Shown here piece after piece: positions 18,434-26,395 of a stretch of 64,000 nucleotides of DNA. A program made the translations under genes and the position numbers. Position 1 is the stretch's first letter; every line of letters starts with the position of its first letter. The notes under the pieces are model-generated. The model did no database searches. It was not told the origin of the DNA and was given only the letters and a program-made list of their open reading frames with translations. The stretch is from NCBI RefSeq assembly GCF_037478005.1, contig NZ_CP144164.1, forward strand, positions 1,674,001 through 1,738,000, given 5' to 3'. Source of the stretch: Alteromonas sp. M12. GTDB lineage: Bacteria > Pseudomonadota > Gammaproteobacteria > Enterobacterales > Alteromonadaceae.

Positions 18434-19486
18434 ATGGACTATCTAATCTGGTTCGGAATTATTTTTTGCTTGGTACAATCGGCTATTTTTTCAGGTTTAA
18501 ACCTTGCCTACTTTAGCATCAGTCGTTTGCGTCTTGAGATTGAGGTAGCTAACGGTAATACCGCTGCGGCAACAATTTTGTGCTTACGTAAAGATTCCAA
18601 TTTTTTGCTAACAACGATTCTGTGGGGGAATGTTGGTATCAACGTACTGCTAACACTTCTGTCTAATTCTGTGATGGCAGGTCTTGTCGCCTTTCTGTTT
18701 AGCACTGTTGTCATTACAATTGGGGGAGAAATAGCACCGCAGGCGTATTTTTCCAGAAATGCATTACGAATGGCATCGATGTTGACGCCCGTTTTACGTG
18801 TTTACCAGTTCGTTTTATATATTATTGCTAAGCCAAGCGCGTTGATTCTTGATTTATGGCTCGGTAAAGAAAGTGTTCAGTACTTTCGTGAACGTGAACT
18901 GCGTCAATTATTGCATAAACATATTGATGCAGAGGATTCAGACGTTGATGTTATCGAAGGAATTGGCGCACTTAATTTTCTTGCCCTTGATGATGTGCCG
19001 GTATCTGAAGAAGGGGAAGTGCTATCTGAACAAAGTATTATTTGTGCTGATATTGTCGAGCATAAGCCTGTTTTTTTCGCAGGTGACCTCGCTCCTGAAC
19101 TGATGCAAAAACAATTTGCCCATAAATTGTCATCCATTGCACATCAGTGGATTGTGGTCACCAATAGTGATAACTATCCTGTTTTTGTACTTGATTCCGA
19201 TGCCTATTTACGCAGTGTATTTTGTGCGGATGGCAAGGTAATTGACCCATTTTTGTATTGTTATAAACCGGTGATTCTAGAAGATCCTAAAACACGGCTT
19301 GGTGCGGTACTAACATTAATGAAAGCCGAAGAAGATCTACACTCAGATGCACCCCTTAAGCAAGATCTTATACTTCTTTGGGCAGATCAAAAGAGAATAG
19401 TGACAGGTGCTGACATTTTAGGACGACTGCTCAAAGGTATCGGACTTTACGACTCTCTCGATTTACAACAGCAAAAAGCAATGTGA
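18434..19486 (+). CDS. CNNM (DUF21) domain membrane protein
   Basis: A 350-residue member of the CNNM/CorC-like family, linked to magnesium or cobalt transport. Residues 1-140 form the DUF21 membrane domain: first helix near 4-22, the Ser/Gly-rich SGLNLAYFSISRLRLE, then LLTTILWGNVGINVLLTLLSN and the GGEIAPQAYFSRNA signature at about 97-110. The second half (residues 170-340) corresponds to a CBS-pair position but is divergent and weakly conserved. No CorC_HlyC C-terminal domain follows, so it is shorter than typical 400-450-residue homologues. It is monocistronic. AAGGTG precedes the ATG. Confidence 0.8.
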   Translation: MDYLIWFGIIFCLVQSAIFSGLNLAYFSISRLRLEIEVANGNTAAATILCLRKDSNFLLTTILWGNVGINVLLTLLSNSVMAGLVAFLFSTVVITIGGEIAPQAYFSRNALRMASMLTPVLRVYQFVLYIIAKPSALILDLWLGKESVQYFRERELRQLLHKHIDAEDSDVDVIEGIGALNFLALDDVPVSEEGEVLSEQSIICADIVEHKPVFFAGDLAPELMQKQFAHKLSSIAHQWIVVTNSDNYPVFVLDSDAYLRSVFCADGKVIDPFLYCYKPVILEDPKTRLGAVLTLMKAEEDLHSDAPLKQDLILLWADQKRIVTGADILGRLLKGIGLYDSLDLQQQKAM

Positions 19487-19572
19487 TTGTCACTCGTCGG
19501 CCTGTTTATTTGACTCATTTTGTGTTTTTTAATGATCAAATAACAATTATAAAGAAGCTAGAACCATATTGT

Positions 19573-20394
19573 TTACCAAAGGCTAGGATCAACACGATAG
19601 AACAATCTTAATTGTTGATAAAGCTTTGGATGTTCATGCTTAAGTTGCTTGGATTTTTCAAAAAACACTTCGCTTGCCACTGCAAAAAATTCGGCGGGAT
19701 TGGTGGCCCCATAGTAATCAAAAATTGAATGGGTTCCAGTTTTAGCATGCTGTTTCAATTGTTCAAATTGATCAGAAAAAACATCGGCCCAACTTGCATA
19801 ATTTTGATCTTTACCTAAAATTGGCGCGCCGTCGGCTAAACCGTCCTCTTGGTCTAGTTGATGTGCAAATTCATGAATCACCACATTGTGGCCATCATCA
19901 GGTAAATATGCTCCATCAAGGGTATCTTGCCACGACAATACAATTTTCCCAAATCCCCAAGATTCTCCGGACATAGCGACATTTTGAGTGAAGTGCACGC
20001 CGTCTGAACTTCTACTTTGCTGTTGTTTAGCGAAAGCACTTGGATAGACTAAAATAGTTCGCAGTTTCGGATAATAGTCAGTTTTCCGGTTGAGTAAAAG
20101 TAAACAGGCTTGGGCAGCAATAGTAACTCTAATTTCATCGGTAATAACAACACCATTGCAACCGACAAAGTTTTTTTCCGATAAAAACACTTGGATGTGC
20201 TGTTTTAGCTGCAATTGTAAGTCCGCAGGCATTTTTCTGAAATAGGGCATTCGTTGCTGCAGGACTTTTCGCCATGCCTTTGGGAATGGCACACGATTCA
20301 TTCTTTTTCGTTTGAATTCACGCCAATAGGGTTTGCCTATGATGAAGGCAATGATTACAGCACCGACTAACAACGGTAATAAAATAGGCAGCAT
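19573..20394 (-). CDS. mtfA: Zinc-dependent peptidase MtfA
   Basis: A 273-residue M90-family metallopeptidase. In E. coli MtfA binds the Mlc (DgsA) repressor and so affects the glucose PTS. The zinc site HEFAHQLDQEDG is clear, with the downstream glutamate region NPAEFFAVASEVFFE. An N-terminal hydrophobic segment (LPLLVGAVIIAFIIG) anchors it, as in many marine homologues that are longer at the N-terminus. The core LRTILVYPSAF and GESWGFGKIVLSW blocks match the family. It is monocistronic and convergent with the CNNM gene; it is unlikely to be connected with the neighbouring electrophile genes. Confidence 0.9.
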   Translation of the reverse strand: MLPILLPLLVGAVIIAFIIGKPYWREFKRKRMNRVPFPKAWRKVLQQRMPYFRKMPADLQLQLKQHIQVFLSEKNFVGCNGVVITDEIRVTIAAQACLLLLNRKTDYYPKLRTILVYPSAFAKQQQSRSSDGVHFTQNVAMSGESWGFGKIVLSWQDTLDGAYLPDDGHNVVIHEFAHQLDQEDGLADGAPILGKDQNYASWADVFSDQFEQLKQHAKTGTHSIFDYYGATNPAEFFAVASEVFFEKSKQLKHEHPKLYQQLRLFYRVDPSLW

Positions 20395-20672
20395 GAGTAT
20401 CTTTTAAAAATCGTATTGATTGTTAAATAGGTATTAGCTAAGCGCTTTTCAAGCATTGACTAAACTTCTATTCTTTTCAAAACCTCAGGTGACGGTATAT
20501 TGTGAGACTTTTTATTGAATAGTTTTTTTGACTGACAGGCTCGCGCTTAATTCATTTAGACATAAATTTTAAATCTATTTTTGCAATGTGGTTCTTCGCG
20601 ATGTCAGTGAGATCCAAGGTATTTTAATAAAACCTAATGGTGCCATTATCATTGCTTAAAACAAACAGCATT
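20395..20672. other. Intergenic gap, no gene seen
   Basis: Between the mtfA start and the yghU terminator I see no supported coding frame. The mtfA promoter should lie here. The sequence is AT-rich without a strong palindrome. Confidence 0.4.
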
Positions 20673-20708
20673 AAAAAGGCCAAACAATTTTCACCTTGTT
20701 TGGCCTTA
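20673..20708 (-). terminator. Rho-independent terminator after yghU
   Basis: Read on the minus strand: AAGGCCAAACAA, an eight-base loop, then TTGTTTGGCCTT running into TTTTTAA. It is a perfect 12-bp stem placed about 30 bp beyond the yghU stop. Confidence 0.85.
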
Positions 20709-20736
20709 GAACAGTTCGCGTTTATTAGGTGGACTA

Positions 20737-21603
20737 TTACGCGGGTTGTAACTTTAAGACGTTATCTATATCTTCAGCACTGTGACGGTTTTCAAGCTGT
20801 TCCCAAGCTTCCCCCCAGTTACGATTTACAATACGGCCACGCTGAACGGAAGGGCGCGTTAACATAGCCTTTGCCCAACGTTGTACGTGCTTATAATCGT
20901 CGACTTGTAGGAAATCTTTGGCATCGTAGAGGTTGCCTAATACAAGATTGCCATACCAAGGCCAAGTCGCTATATCGGCAATACTTAATTCATCTCCAGC
21001 GAGAAACTCATTGTTTGCGAGTTGTTTATCTAACACATCTAATTGTCGTTTGATTTCCATCGTAAAACGATTGATCGGATATTCGTATCTCTCTGGAGCA
21101 TAGCTATAGAAATGTCCAAAACCGCCACCTAAATAGGGCGCAGAGCCATGCAACCATAATAACCAATTCATCACATGGGTACGTTTTACAATTTCTTTAG
21201 GCAGTAAAACGTCAAATTTTTCTGCTAAGTACACTAAAATGGAAGCTGATTCAAAAATTGGCAAGGCTTCATCATAGGAGTGATCTACCAACACTGGTAT
21301 TTTGGAGTTAGGGTTGAGTGCCACAAAACCAGATGAAAATTGATCACCCTCACCGATCTTGATCATATGCGCATCGTATTCGGCATCTTTGCCTAATGCT
21401 AACAACTCTTCCAACATGATAGTGATTTTTTGACCATTGGGTGTACCCATTGAGTATAGCTGTAATGGATGTTTACCAAGGGGCAGTGCTTTTTCGTGTG
21501 TCGCGCCTGACACTGGGCGATTGATACTTGCCCATTTACCGCCACTTTCAGCATCATGAGTCCAAATGTCCGGTGGTGTGTATTGTTTGTCCATTGTCAT
21601 CAC
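20737..21603 (-). CDS. yghU: Glutathione S-transferase-family disulfide-bond oxidoreductase YghU
   Basis: A 288-residue Nu-class GST-like protein. E. coli YghU reduces small disulfides and organic peroxides using glutathione. The thioredoxin-like N-terminal domain begins around residue 45 (LYSMGTPNGQKITIMLEEL), with the glutathione-contact segment NSKIPVLVDHS and ESASILVYLAEKF. The helical C-terminal domain carries MNWLLWLHGSAPYLGGGFGHF. The long N-terminal extension (YTPPDIWTHD, GGKWASINRP) is characteristic of YghU. It lies 27 bp downstream of the AhpD-like gene and should be co-transcribed. Two TACC-N4-GGTA palindromes upstream of that gene suggest TetR control. Confidence 0.92.
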   Translation of the reverse strand: MMTMDKQYTPPDIWTHDAESGGKWASINRPVSGATHEKALPLGKHPLQLYSMGTPNGQKITIMLEELLALGKDAEYDAHMIKIGEGDQFSSGFVALNPNSKIPVLVDHSYDEALPIFESASILVYLAEKFDVLLPKEIVKRTHVMNWLLWLHGSAPYLGGGFGHFYSYAPERYEYPINRFTMEIKRQLDVLDKQLANNEFLAGDELSIADIATWPWYGNLVLGNLYDAKDFLQVDDYKHVQRWAKAMLTRPSVQRGRIVNRNWGEAWEQLENRHSAEDIDNVLKLQPA

Positions 21604-21630
21604 TCCTATCGTGAAATCTACTATTTTAAA

Positions 21631-22185
21631 TTACGCTTTTTTAGACCAAGCAAATTTTTCAAAAGGTTTGTCTACTGGCGTGCTTGCGATATGGTTAGTG
21701 TAATTACTAATCACTTTTTGAGACAAAGCCAATATAATTTCTAACACTTGCTGTTCACCGTAACCCGCGGCGTAGAATTTGTCTAAATCTGCTTGAGATA
21801 CAATTCCACGATTACGCACAATGGTGATGGTTGTATCAAACAACGCTTGTAACTTAGCAGTAGGCATAGGTTCTTGATTACGCAAAGCTTCAGTTAAAAC
21901 AGATGATACTTTCATTGAGTTTGCAATAAAGGTGTGGGCAGGTACGCAATAGCTACAACCGTGCTCTACATTAATAGCCTGCCAAACAACAGTCAGTTCT
22001 TCAGCATCAAAAGAAGTGTCCATGAATAATTGATGTAAACGCTGGTAAGCCTCTAGTGTTTGCGGAGAACTTGCTAATACAGCGTGCAGGTTAGGCAACA
22101 TGCCAAATCCTTTTACCGAATTTTCCAATAATGGTTTACTGTCTGCTGGCGCGGATTCAATTGTATGGATAGTTAATGTAGTCAT
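21631..22185 (-). CDS. Carboxymuconolactone decarboxylase/AhpD-like protein
   Basis: A 184-residue alkylhydroperoxidase D-like helical protein. The active-site motif is EHGCSYCVPAHTF near residues 73-85, with the CxxC and trailing His typical of AhpD-type peroxidase or thiol oxidoreductase activity rather than true lactone decarboxylation. It is the first gene of a two-gene unit with yghU. A start at 22185 is well placed, with GAAGGAAAT upstream. The pairing with a glutathione-linked enzyme and a TetR regulator points to defence against reactive electrophiles or peroxides, which is an inference. Confidence 0.88.
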   Translation of the reverse strand: MTTLTIHTIESAPADSKPLLENSVKGFGMLPNLHAVLASSPQTLEAYQRLHQLFMDTSFDAEELTVVWQAINVEHGCSYCVPAHTFIANSMKVSSVLTEALRNQEPMPTAKLQALFDTTITIVRNRGIVSQADLDKFYAAGYGEQQVLEIILALSQKVISNYTNHIASTPVDKPFEKFAWSKKA

Positions 22186-22284
22186 GTTATTTCCTTCAAT
22201 TATGGTTAATTTTAGTGCTCATTCATCTCAGCTTTAGTGATTAAATGAATGCTAATCTAGAATGTTTCTACCTATCAGTACTTT

Positions 22285-22302
22285 TTGTACCGATTGGTAC
22301 AA
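22285..22302. promoter_or_regulatory. Candidate TetR operator, copy 1
   Basis: TTGTACC-GATT-GGTACAA, perfect 7-bp arms around a 4-bp centre, in the divergent region between the AhpD-like gene and the HAD gene. It shares TACC-N4-GGTA with copies 2 and 3. Confidence 0.7.
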
Positions 22303-22317
22303 TTCAATTGGTTTGCA

Positions 22318-22335
22318 TTGTACCGACCGGTACGA
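22318..22335. promoter_or_regulatory. Candidate TetR operator, copy 2
   Basis: TTGTACC-GACC-GGTACGA, centred 33 bp (about three helical turns) from copy 1, which would allow two dimers to bind on the same DNA face. Confidence 0.7.
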
Positions 22336-22439
22336 TAAAGTCAACACAGATTCGTAGATTGTTTATTTATGGGTTTTACCTTGTAGTCCTAAATAGATTT
22401 AAGTGGCTAAATCATTCACTAAAAAACTGGCAGGAAAGA

Positions 22440-23114
22440 ATGAAAATTAATATCGCATTTGATGTTTACGGTACTTTGATAGACACCCAAGGTGTGCTGG
22501 ATTTACTAACTGATTTGGTTGGAAATCAAGCTCAGATATTTTCTGATACTTGGCGATCGAAGCAATTAGAGTATTCATTTAGACGAGGACTGATGCAGCG
22601 TTATGTGCACTTTTCTGTTTGTACCAAAGATGCATTGAATTTCACTTGTGATTCATTGAAAGTCAGTTTGACAGAAACCCAAAAACAGCAACTTTTAGAT
22701 AGTTATAGTTTTTTACCGGCGTTCAGTGATGTTGAAACTGCATTACCCAAATTGGCCCAAAAATATCGATTAATTGCATTTTCCAATGGTGAGTCAAATT
22801 CGGTTCATGGGCTGCTTAACAATGCCAATATTTCCGATTATTTCAGTGAGGTGGTAACTGCCGATGAAATAAATACCTTTAAACCCAATCCAGCAATATA
22901 CCAACATTTATTAGATAGAATTGACGCTAAATCTGAGTGTACGTGGTTAATCTCAAGCAATCCATTTGACGTAATAGGAGCTAAATCACATGGTCTAAAG
23001 GCAGCGTGGGTAAAACGTAGTGAAAGTGCGGTCTTTGACCCTTGGGGAATTGAACCTGACGTTGAAATAAACCACCTAGATGAATTAATGGGTCGCTTAG
23101 ACTTATCTGATTAA
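22440..23114 (+). CDS. Haloacid dehalogenase-like hydrolase, type II
   Basis: A 224-residue HAD-superfamily enzyme. Motif I is FDVYGTLID at residues 5-13 with the nucleophile Asp and the type II dehalogenase YGTL variant. Motif II is IAFSNGES, and motif III/IV includes FKPNPAIYQHLL and WLISSNPFDVIGAKSHG. The pattern fits L-2-haloacid dehalogenase or a related phosphatase; I cannot tell which. I chose the ATG at 22440, preceded by AGGAAAG, because the longer upstream frame passes through both operator palindromes and has no family similarity. It overlaps the end of the convergent tetR-like gene by 4 bp. Confidence 0.85.
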   Translation: MKINIAFDVYGTLIDTQGVLDLLTDLVGNQAQIFSDTWRSKQLEYSFRRGLMQRYVHFSVCTKDALNFTCDSLKVSLTETQKQQLLDSYSFLPAFSDVETALPKLAQKYRLIAFSNGESNSVHGLLNNANISDYFSEVVTADEINTFKPNPAIYQHLLDRIDAKSECTWLISSNPFDVIGAKSHGLKAAWVKRSESAVFDPWGIEPDVEINHLDELMGRLDLSD

Positions 23115-23713
23115 TGCAGACCTATTCCCGTAAGAATGTTATCTATTGAGCGTTCAAGCTCTGCCTTGCTGATGCCTGAACGTGCCATTGAAGCTGTTCC
23201 TTTTAACATTGTATACAGGCTAAGACTGTTGGTGTGTGCACTGTGATTTAAACCTAATTTGATGGCTTCTGGATCGTTGTTAAACAAATCAGTGTAAAGT
23301 TGCATTGGCATTGCTTCGGCTTCAATCAGGATTTGTTCTGCCTCTTTAGGGATCACGCCACTTACCAATTCAGATTGGCATAACACTAAATAGCAACCCT
23401 TGGCCTGTTCGGAACTGCACTGCATATCCACAATAGACATCATGTGGTTTTTAAGTCGTTGTTTCAGCGGAATACCTTCCTCAAATAATAGTTTGAGGTG
23501 TGTTTTCATCTTCGTTTCAATATAACGTTGAGTGGTTTTGACGAACAATGATTCCTTATTGCCAAATGCACGATACATGCTTGGTTTGCTGATGCCCATA
23601 CTATCAATTAAGTCCATTAGTGATGCACCAACGTAACCTTTTTGCCAAAAAACATGCATGGCGGCATCTAGCGCTTTGTCAGCGTCAAATTCTCGTTTAC
23701 GACCGCTTGTCAT
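23111..23713 (-). CDS. TetR-family repressor
   Basis: A 200-residue regulator. The N-terminal helix-turn-helix is clear (ALDAAMHVFWQKGYVGASL, then MGISKPSMYRAFGNKESLF). The ligand domain contains AKGCYLVLCQSE, the KGC-type motif common in one TetR branch; its cysteines could sense electrophiles. I prefer the ATG at 23713 over the in-frame GTG at 23722, because AGGTGG then sits exactly five bases upstream as the ribosome site. A TACC-N4-GGTA palindrome lies 36 bp before this start. It probably represses itself, the HAD gene and the AhpD/yghU pair. Confidence 0.9.
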   Translation of the reverse strand: MTSGRKREFDADKALDAAMHVFWQKGYVGASLMDLIDSMGISKPSMYRAFGNKESLFVKTTQRYIETKMKTHLKLLFEEGIPLKQRLKNHMMSIVDMQCSSEQAKGCYLVLCQSELVSGVIPKEAEQILIEAEAMPMQLYTDLFNNDPEAIKLGLNHSAHTNSLSLYTMLKGTASMARSGISKAELERSIDNILTGIGLH

Positions 23714-23746
23714 GATAACCACCTAGGAAAATTATTGGAGGCTTAT

Positions 23747-23762
23747 TATACCACTCGGTACG
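23747..23762. promoter_or_regulatory. Candidate TetR operator, copy 3 (autoregulatory)
   Basis: TATACC-ACTC-GGTACG, matching the TACC-N4-GGTA core of the two sites at 22285-22335, just upstream of the tetR-like gene. Confidence 0.6.
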
Positions 23763-24110
23763 GAAAATTGAAGAGTTAAACAACATTAGTGATTATTAAG
23801 GGGATTATTAGCCTAATCTATAAGAATAAATTGCTCCCTCAGTTATCAAGTCTAATAGACTTTTTGCTGAACTTGTCGATTAACCTAAGATCGTGAAAAT
23901 CTTACAAAGGTTGTCTACTAATCGACAGAAATAACCTGCTTGTGATTCTCTGCTAGCTGTTATTGTTTCTCCAACCCATTGTTTTTACTGGGATAGGCAG
24001 AACGTTTTGTTTTGGTATGGCTGTTGCACCTTCATGCTTTTATTCGGCAGAGCTTCTGTGTTAACGGCGGAATCTTTGTTTGATAATTAGACAAAGTAAT
24101 TGGAGGAAAT
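23763..24110. other. Intergenic region with two notable inverted repeats
   Basis: No coding frame is supported. AAGTCTA-A-TAGACTT at 23848-23862 is a perfect 15-bp palindrome. At 23874-23927 a nested fold is possible: TGTCGATTA pairs with TAATCGACA (9 bp), and inside it TAAGAT pairs with ATCTTA around a CGTGAAA loop, with ACCT/AGGT between. The ribosome site TTGGAGGAA for the next gene is at its right end. Confidence 0.45.
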
Positions 24111-24665
24111 ATGTCAAACAATACAATGTTAAACACCAAAACACTTGCCATTATTGCAACTGATGGTTTTGAACAAAGTGAATTGCTAGACCCCAAAAAC
24201 GAGCTCGAAGCAAGGGGAGCAATAACCCACGTCATTTCAATTAACGGTAGTCAGACAATACGCGGGTGGAACGAAAAAGATTGGGGCGAAACGATTAAAG
24301 TCGACAAACAAATTGAGCAAACCAATCTTGAAGACTATGACGCAGTTATTATTCCGGGCGGGCAAATCAATCCAGATATTCTTCGTACCGATGCTAAAGT
24401 CGTTGATTTCATTAAATCAGCCAATGATGAAATTCAAATTAAGGCAATTGCTGCTATTTGCCACGGACCTTGGCTACTGGCTGAGGCTGATATTATTAAA
24501 GGCAAAAAAGTCACTTCTTATCCCAGCATTAAAACCGATCTAAAAAATGCACAAGCAAACTGGCAAGATGGCAAGGTTGTGGTGGATGGTAAACTAATCA
24601 CCAGTCGAAACCCGAATGATATCCCTGCTTTCATCGAAGCGATTACTGAACAATTAGTAAGTTAA
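24111..24665 (+). CDS. DJ-1/PfpI family protein (YhbO-like)
   Basis: A 184-residue class I glutamine-amidotransferase-fold protein. The nucleophile elbow AAICHGPWLL places the catalytic Cys near residue 117 with the adjacent His. The acidic residue typical of DJ-1/PfpI lies in DGFEQSELLDP near the N-terminus, and IIPGGQINPD and TSYPSIKTDLKNAQ complete the pattern. Relatives are described as proteases, glyoxalase-III-like enzymes or protein deglycases; the exact reaction is disputed. It lies 27 bp before an SDR gene in the same direction, so the two are probably one operon responding to reactive carbonyls (inference). Confidence 0.9.
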   Translation: MSNNTMLNTKTLAIIATDGFEQSELLDPKNELEARGAITHVISINGSQTIRGWNEKDWGETIKVDKQIEQTNLEDYDAVIIPGGQINPDILRTDAKVVDFIKSANDEIQIKAIAAICHGPWLLAEADIIKGKKVTSYPSIKTDLKNAQANWQDGKVVVDGKLITSRNPNDIPAFIEAITEQLVS

Positions 24666-24692
24666 GGTTGACTGAAATTAAGGAGTAACTGT

Positions 24693-25373
24693 ATGAGCGA
24701 AGAAAAAGTGGTATTGATTACCGGAGCGTCTAGTGGCATCGGTGCTGCAACCACTGAAAAAGTGGTTAAAGCTGGTCATAAGGCAGTGATAACCGCGCGA
24801 AGTATCGATAAATTAAATGATATTGCTGAAAACTTGGGAAAAGAACGAGTTTTGCCTGTTAAAGCCGATGTCACTAATCTTTCAGAAATTGAAGCTGTGG
24901 TTTCCCAAGCAATTGAAAAATTTGGGCGCTTAGATGTGGTCTTTGCCAATGCAGGCACTGGCTCTAAGGCCGCGGGCATTGAAAAAGGCGATCCACAGGA
25001 CTGGAAAACAATGTTGGATGTAAATATTAATGCCTTATTATTTACAGCCAAAACAAGTTTACCTTATTTACGAAAAACTCAAGGACACTTTATCATTACT
25101 AGTTCGATTGCAGGTAAAATCACCCTCAAAGGCTCAGTATACGGTGCTTCTAAATGGTTTGCTTACGGATTTGGGCAAAATCTAGCGGCGGAAATGGCTG
25201 AATGGAACGGGCGCTGTACGACTATTTGCCCAGGTATGGTTAATACGCCATTCTTTGATGAAGCCAAGCCTGATAAATTAGCTCCTAGTGATGTTGCAGA
25301 TGCGGTACTTTATGCTATTTCAGCAAATCCCCGTTGTGACATAAGAGAAGTTTGCTTGATGCCAACCAAGTAA
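24693..25373 (+). CDS. Short-chain dehydrogenase/reductase (SDR)
   Basis: A 226-residue classical SDR. The cofactor motif TGASSGIG is at residues 10-17, with basic ARS near 37 suggesting NADP(H). NAG is in VFANAG, the catalytic Ser is in ITSSIAG, and YGASK gives the Tyr and Lys. It resembles the YdfG group of oxidoreductases acting on small hydroxy acids or aldehydes, but the substrate cannot be deduced. It is the second gene after the DJ-1/PfpI protein and is closed by a strong bidirectional terminator. Confidence 0.9.
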   Translation: MSEEKVVLITGASSGIGAATTEKVVKAGHKAVITARSIDKLNDIAENLGKERVLPVKADVTNLSEIEAVVSQAIEKFGRLDVVFANAGTGSKAAGIEKGDPQDWKTMLDVNINALLFTAKTSLPYLRKTQGHFIITSSIAGKITLKGSVYGASKWFAYGFGQNLAAEMAEWNGRCTTICPGMVNTPFFDEAKPDKLAPSDVADAVLYAISANPRCDIREVCLMPTK

Positions 25374-25405
25374 AAAAAAGGTAGCCCAAGGGGGCTACCT
25401 TTTTT
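25374..25405. terminator. Bidirectional rho-independent terminator
   Basis: GGTAGCCC-AAGG-GGGCTACC flanked by six A on the left and six T on the right, between the convergent SDR and osmC genes. It will terminate in both directions. Confidence 0.92.
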
Positions 25406-25423
25406 ATGATCAAATGAGACGAA

Positions 25424-25861
25424 TTAATTGCCCTGAAACGAAGTAATATCCAAGGTTACATCACAGGCTAATAATTTTGATATCGGGCAGTTTAACTTTG
25501 CCTCAACCGCCGCCTTTTCAAAATCTGCTCCGCTCATGCCAGGTACTTGAGCATCTAAAGTTATTTCTGATTTGGTGACAGAAAATCCGTCATCGTCTTT
25601 TACTAAGGTGATAGCGGCCTTAGTTTCCAATCTACCTTTCTTGTATCCTTGTTCTGATAACCCCATAGAAAGTGCCATGGTGAAGCATGATGCGTGGGCC
25701 GCTGCGATCTGTTCTTCTGGATTAGTACCGTTCTTATCCTCAAATCGAGTATTAAATCCGTAGGGATGATCATGTAAAGCACCTGATTCCATTGAAACGT
25801 GGCCTTTACCGTCTTTTCCAAGCCCGTCGTATTTTGCTGTAGCCCATTTAACAATCGCCAT
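25424..25861 (-). CDS. osmC: OsmC-type peroxiredoxin
   Basis: A 145-residue OsmC/Ohr-fold protein that reduces organic hydroperoxides using a Cys pair. The peroxidatic Cys lies in AAHASCFTMALS near residue 58 and the resolving Cys in KLNCPISKLLACD near 125. The N-terminal GHVSMESGALHDHPYGF and FNTRFEDKNGTNPEEQ match OsmC rather than Ohr. The start has a strong AAGGAG ribosome site. It is convergent with the SDR gene and shares its terminator. Being in the same stretch as yghU, DJ-1 and AhpD-like genes strengthens the defence interpretation. Confidence 0.93.
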   Translation of the reverse strand: MAIVKWATAKYDGLGKDGKGHVSMESGALHDHPYGFNTRFEDKNGTNPEEQIAAAHASCFTMALSMGLSEQGYKKGRLETKAAITLVKDDDGFSVTKSEITLDAQVPGMSGADFEKAAVEAKLNCPISKLLACDVTLDITSFQGN

Positions 25862-26395
25862 CTAATTCTCCTTAATTGGTGTTTATTTATGATTTCCTCA
25901 TAAGCGTTTTTGCACTCAGTATCTTCATACTGGTGTGACACCCATAGAACTAAGCAAGCCTTATTCCAGTTAATGGATTGCGATGTATAAGGGGACACGG
26001 GCATTTTTCTGTTAATTACCTGCAATATATTCACGACATAGAGTAAAAGTTGCAGAAACTGTGTTTAGTTTGTGCCATGGGTTGTCAGTCAGCTTTTATC
26101 GTGTCTCAGTTCGCTGCTAAGTCCTCACATTCTTATGAGGCATTTTTAAATAAATAATCGATAGACTAGGGTTTTTAAATTGACTTGCTAGTGATTTTTT
26201 ACGCCTTCATTTCTGACGCTTAGCGGTATGTTTAGTAATAAAAAATCTAGGTAATTTGTTAAATGTTGAAAAGAATCGTAACTATTAAGGTGAAATATAA
26301 CGTGAAATTTAATGTTTATTTATTTTCCAAGATCAGGTAGCTTGACGTATTGAGAACATCTGATTTTGCTTGATAAAAATAATAAGGATAAATAT
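25862..26395. other. Intergenic region, 534 bp, no gene seen
   Basis: This gap must contain the divergent promoters of osmC and the aldehyde dehydrogenase. No frame on either strand has protein-like character. A weak CCTCA/TGAGG hairpin followed by a T-run lies at about 26124-26147. The ribosome site AAGGATAA at 26383-26390 sets the aldehyde dehydrogenase start. Confidence 0.4.

Noticed and set aside
22245..22439. A 65-residue N-terminal extension of the HAD protein
   Set aside because: It reads through two operator palindromes, has no family similarity, and a good ribosome site precedes the ATG at 22440.
25603..26034. A 143-residue minus-strand frame overlapping osmC
   Set aside because: Most of it is an out-of-frame shadow of osmC and it has no recognisable domain or start signal.
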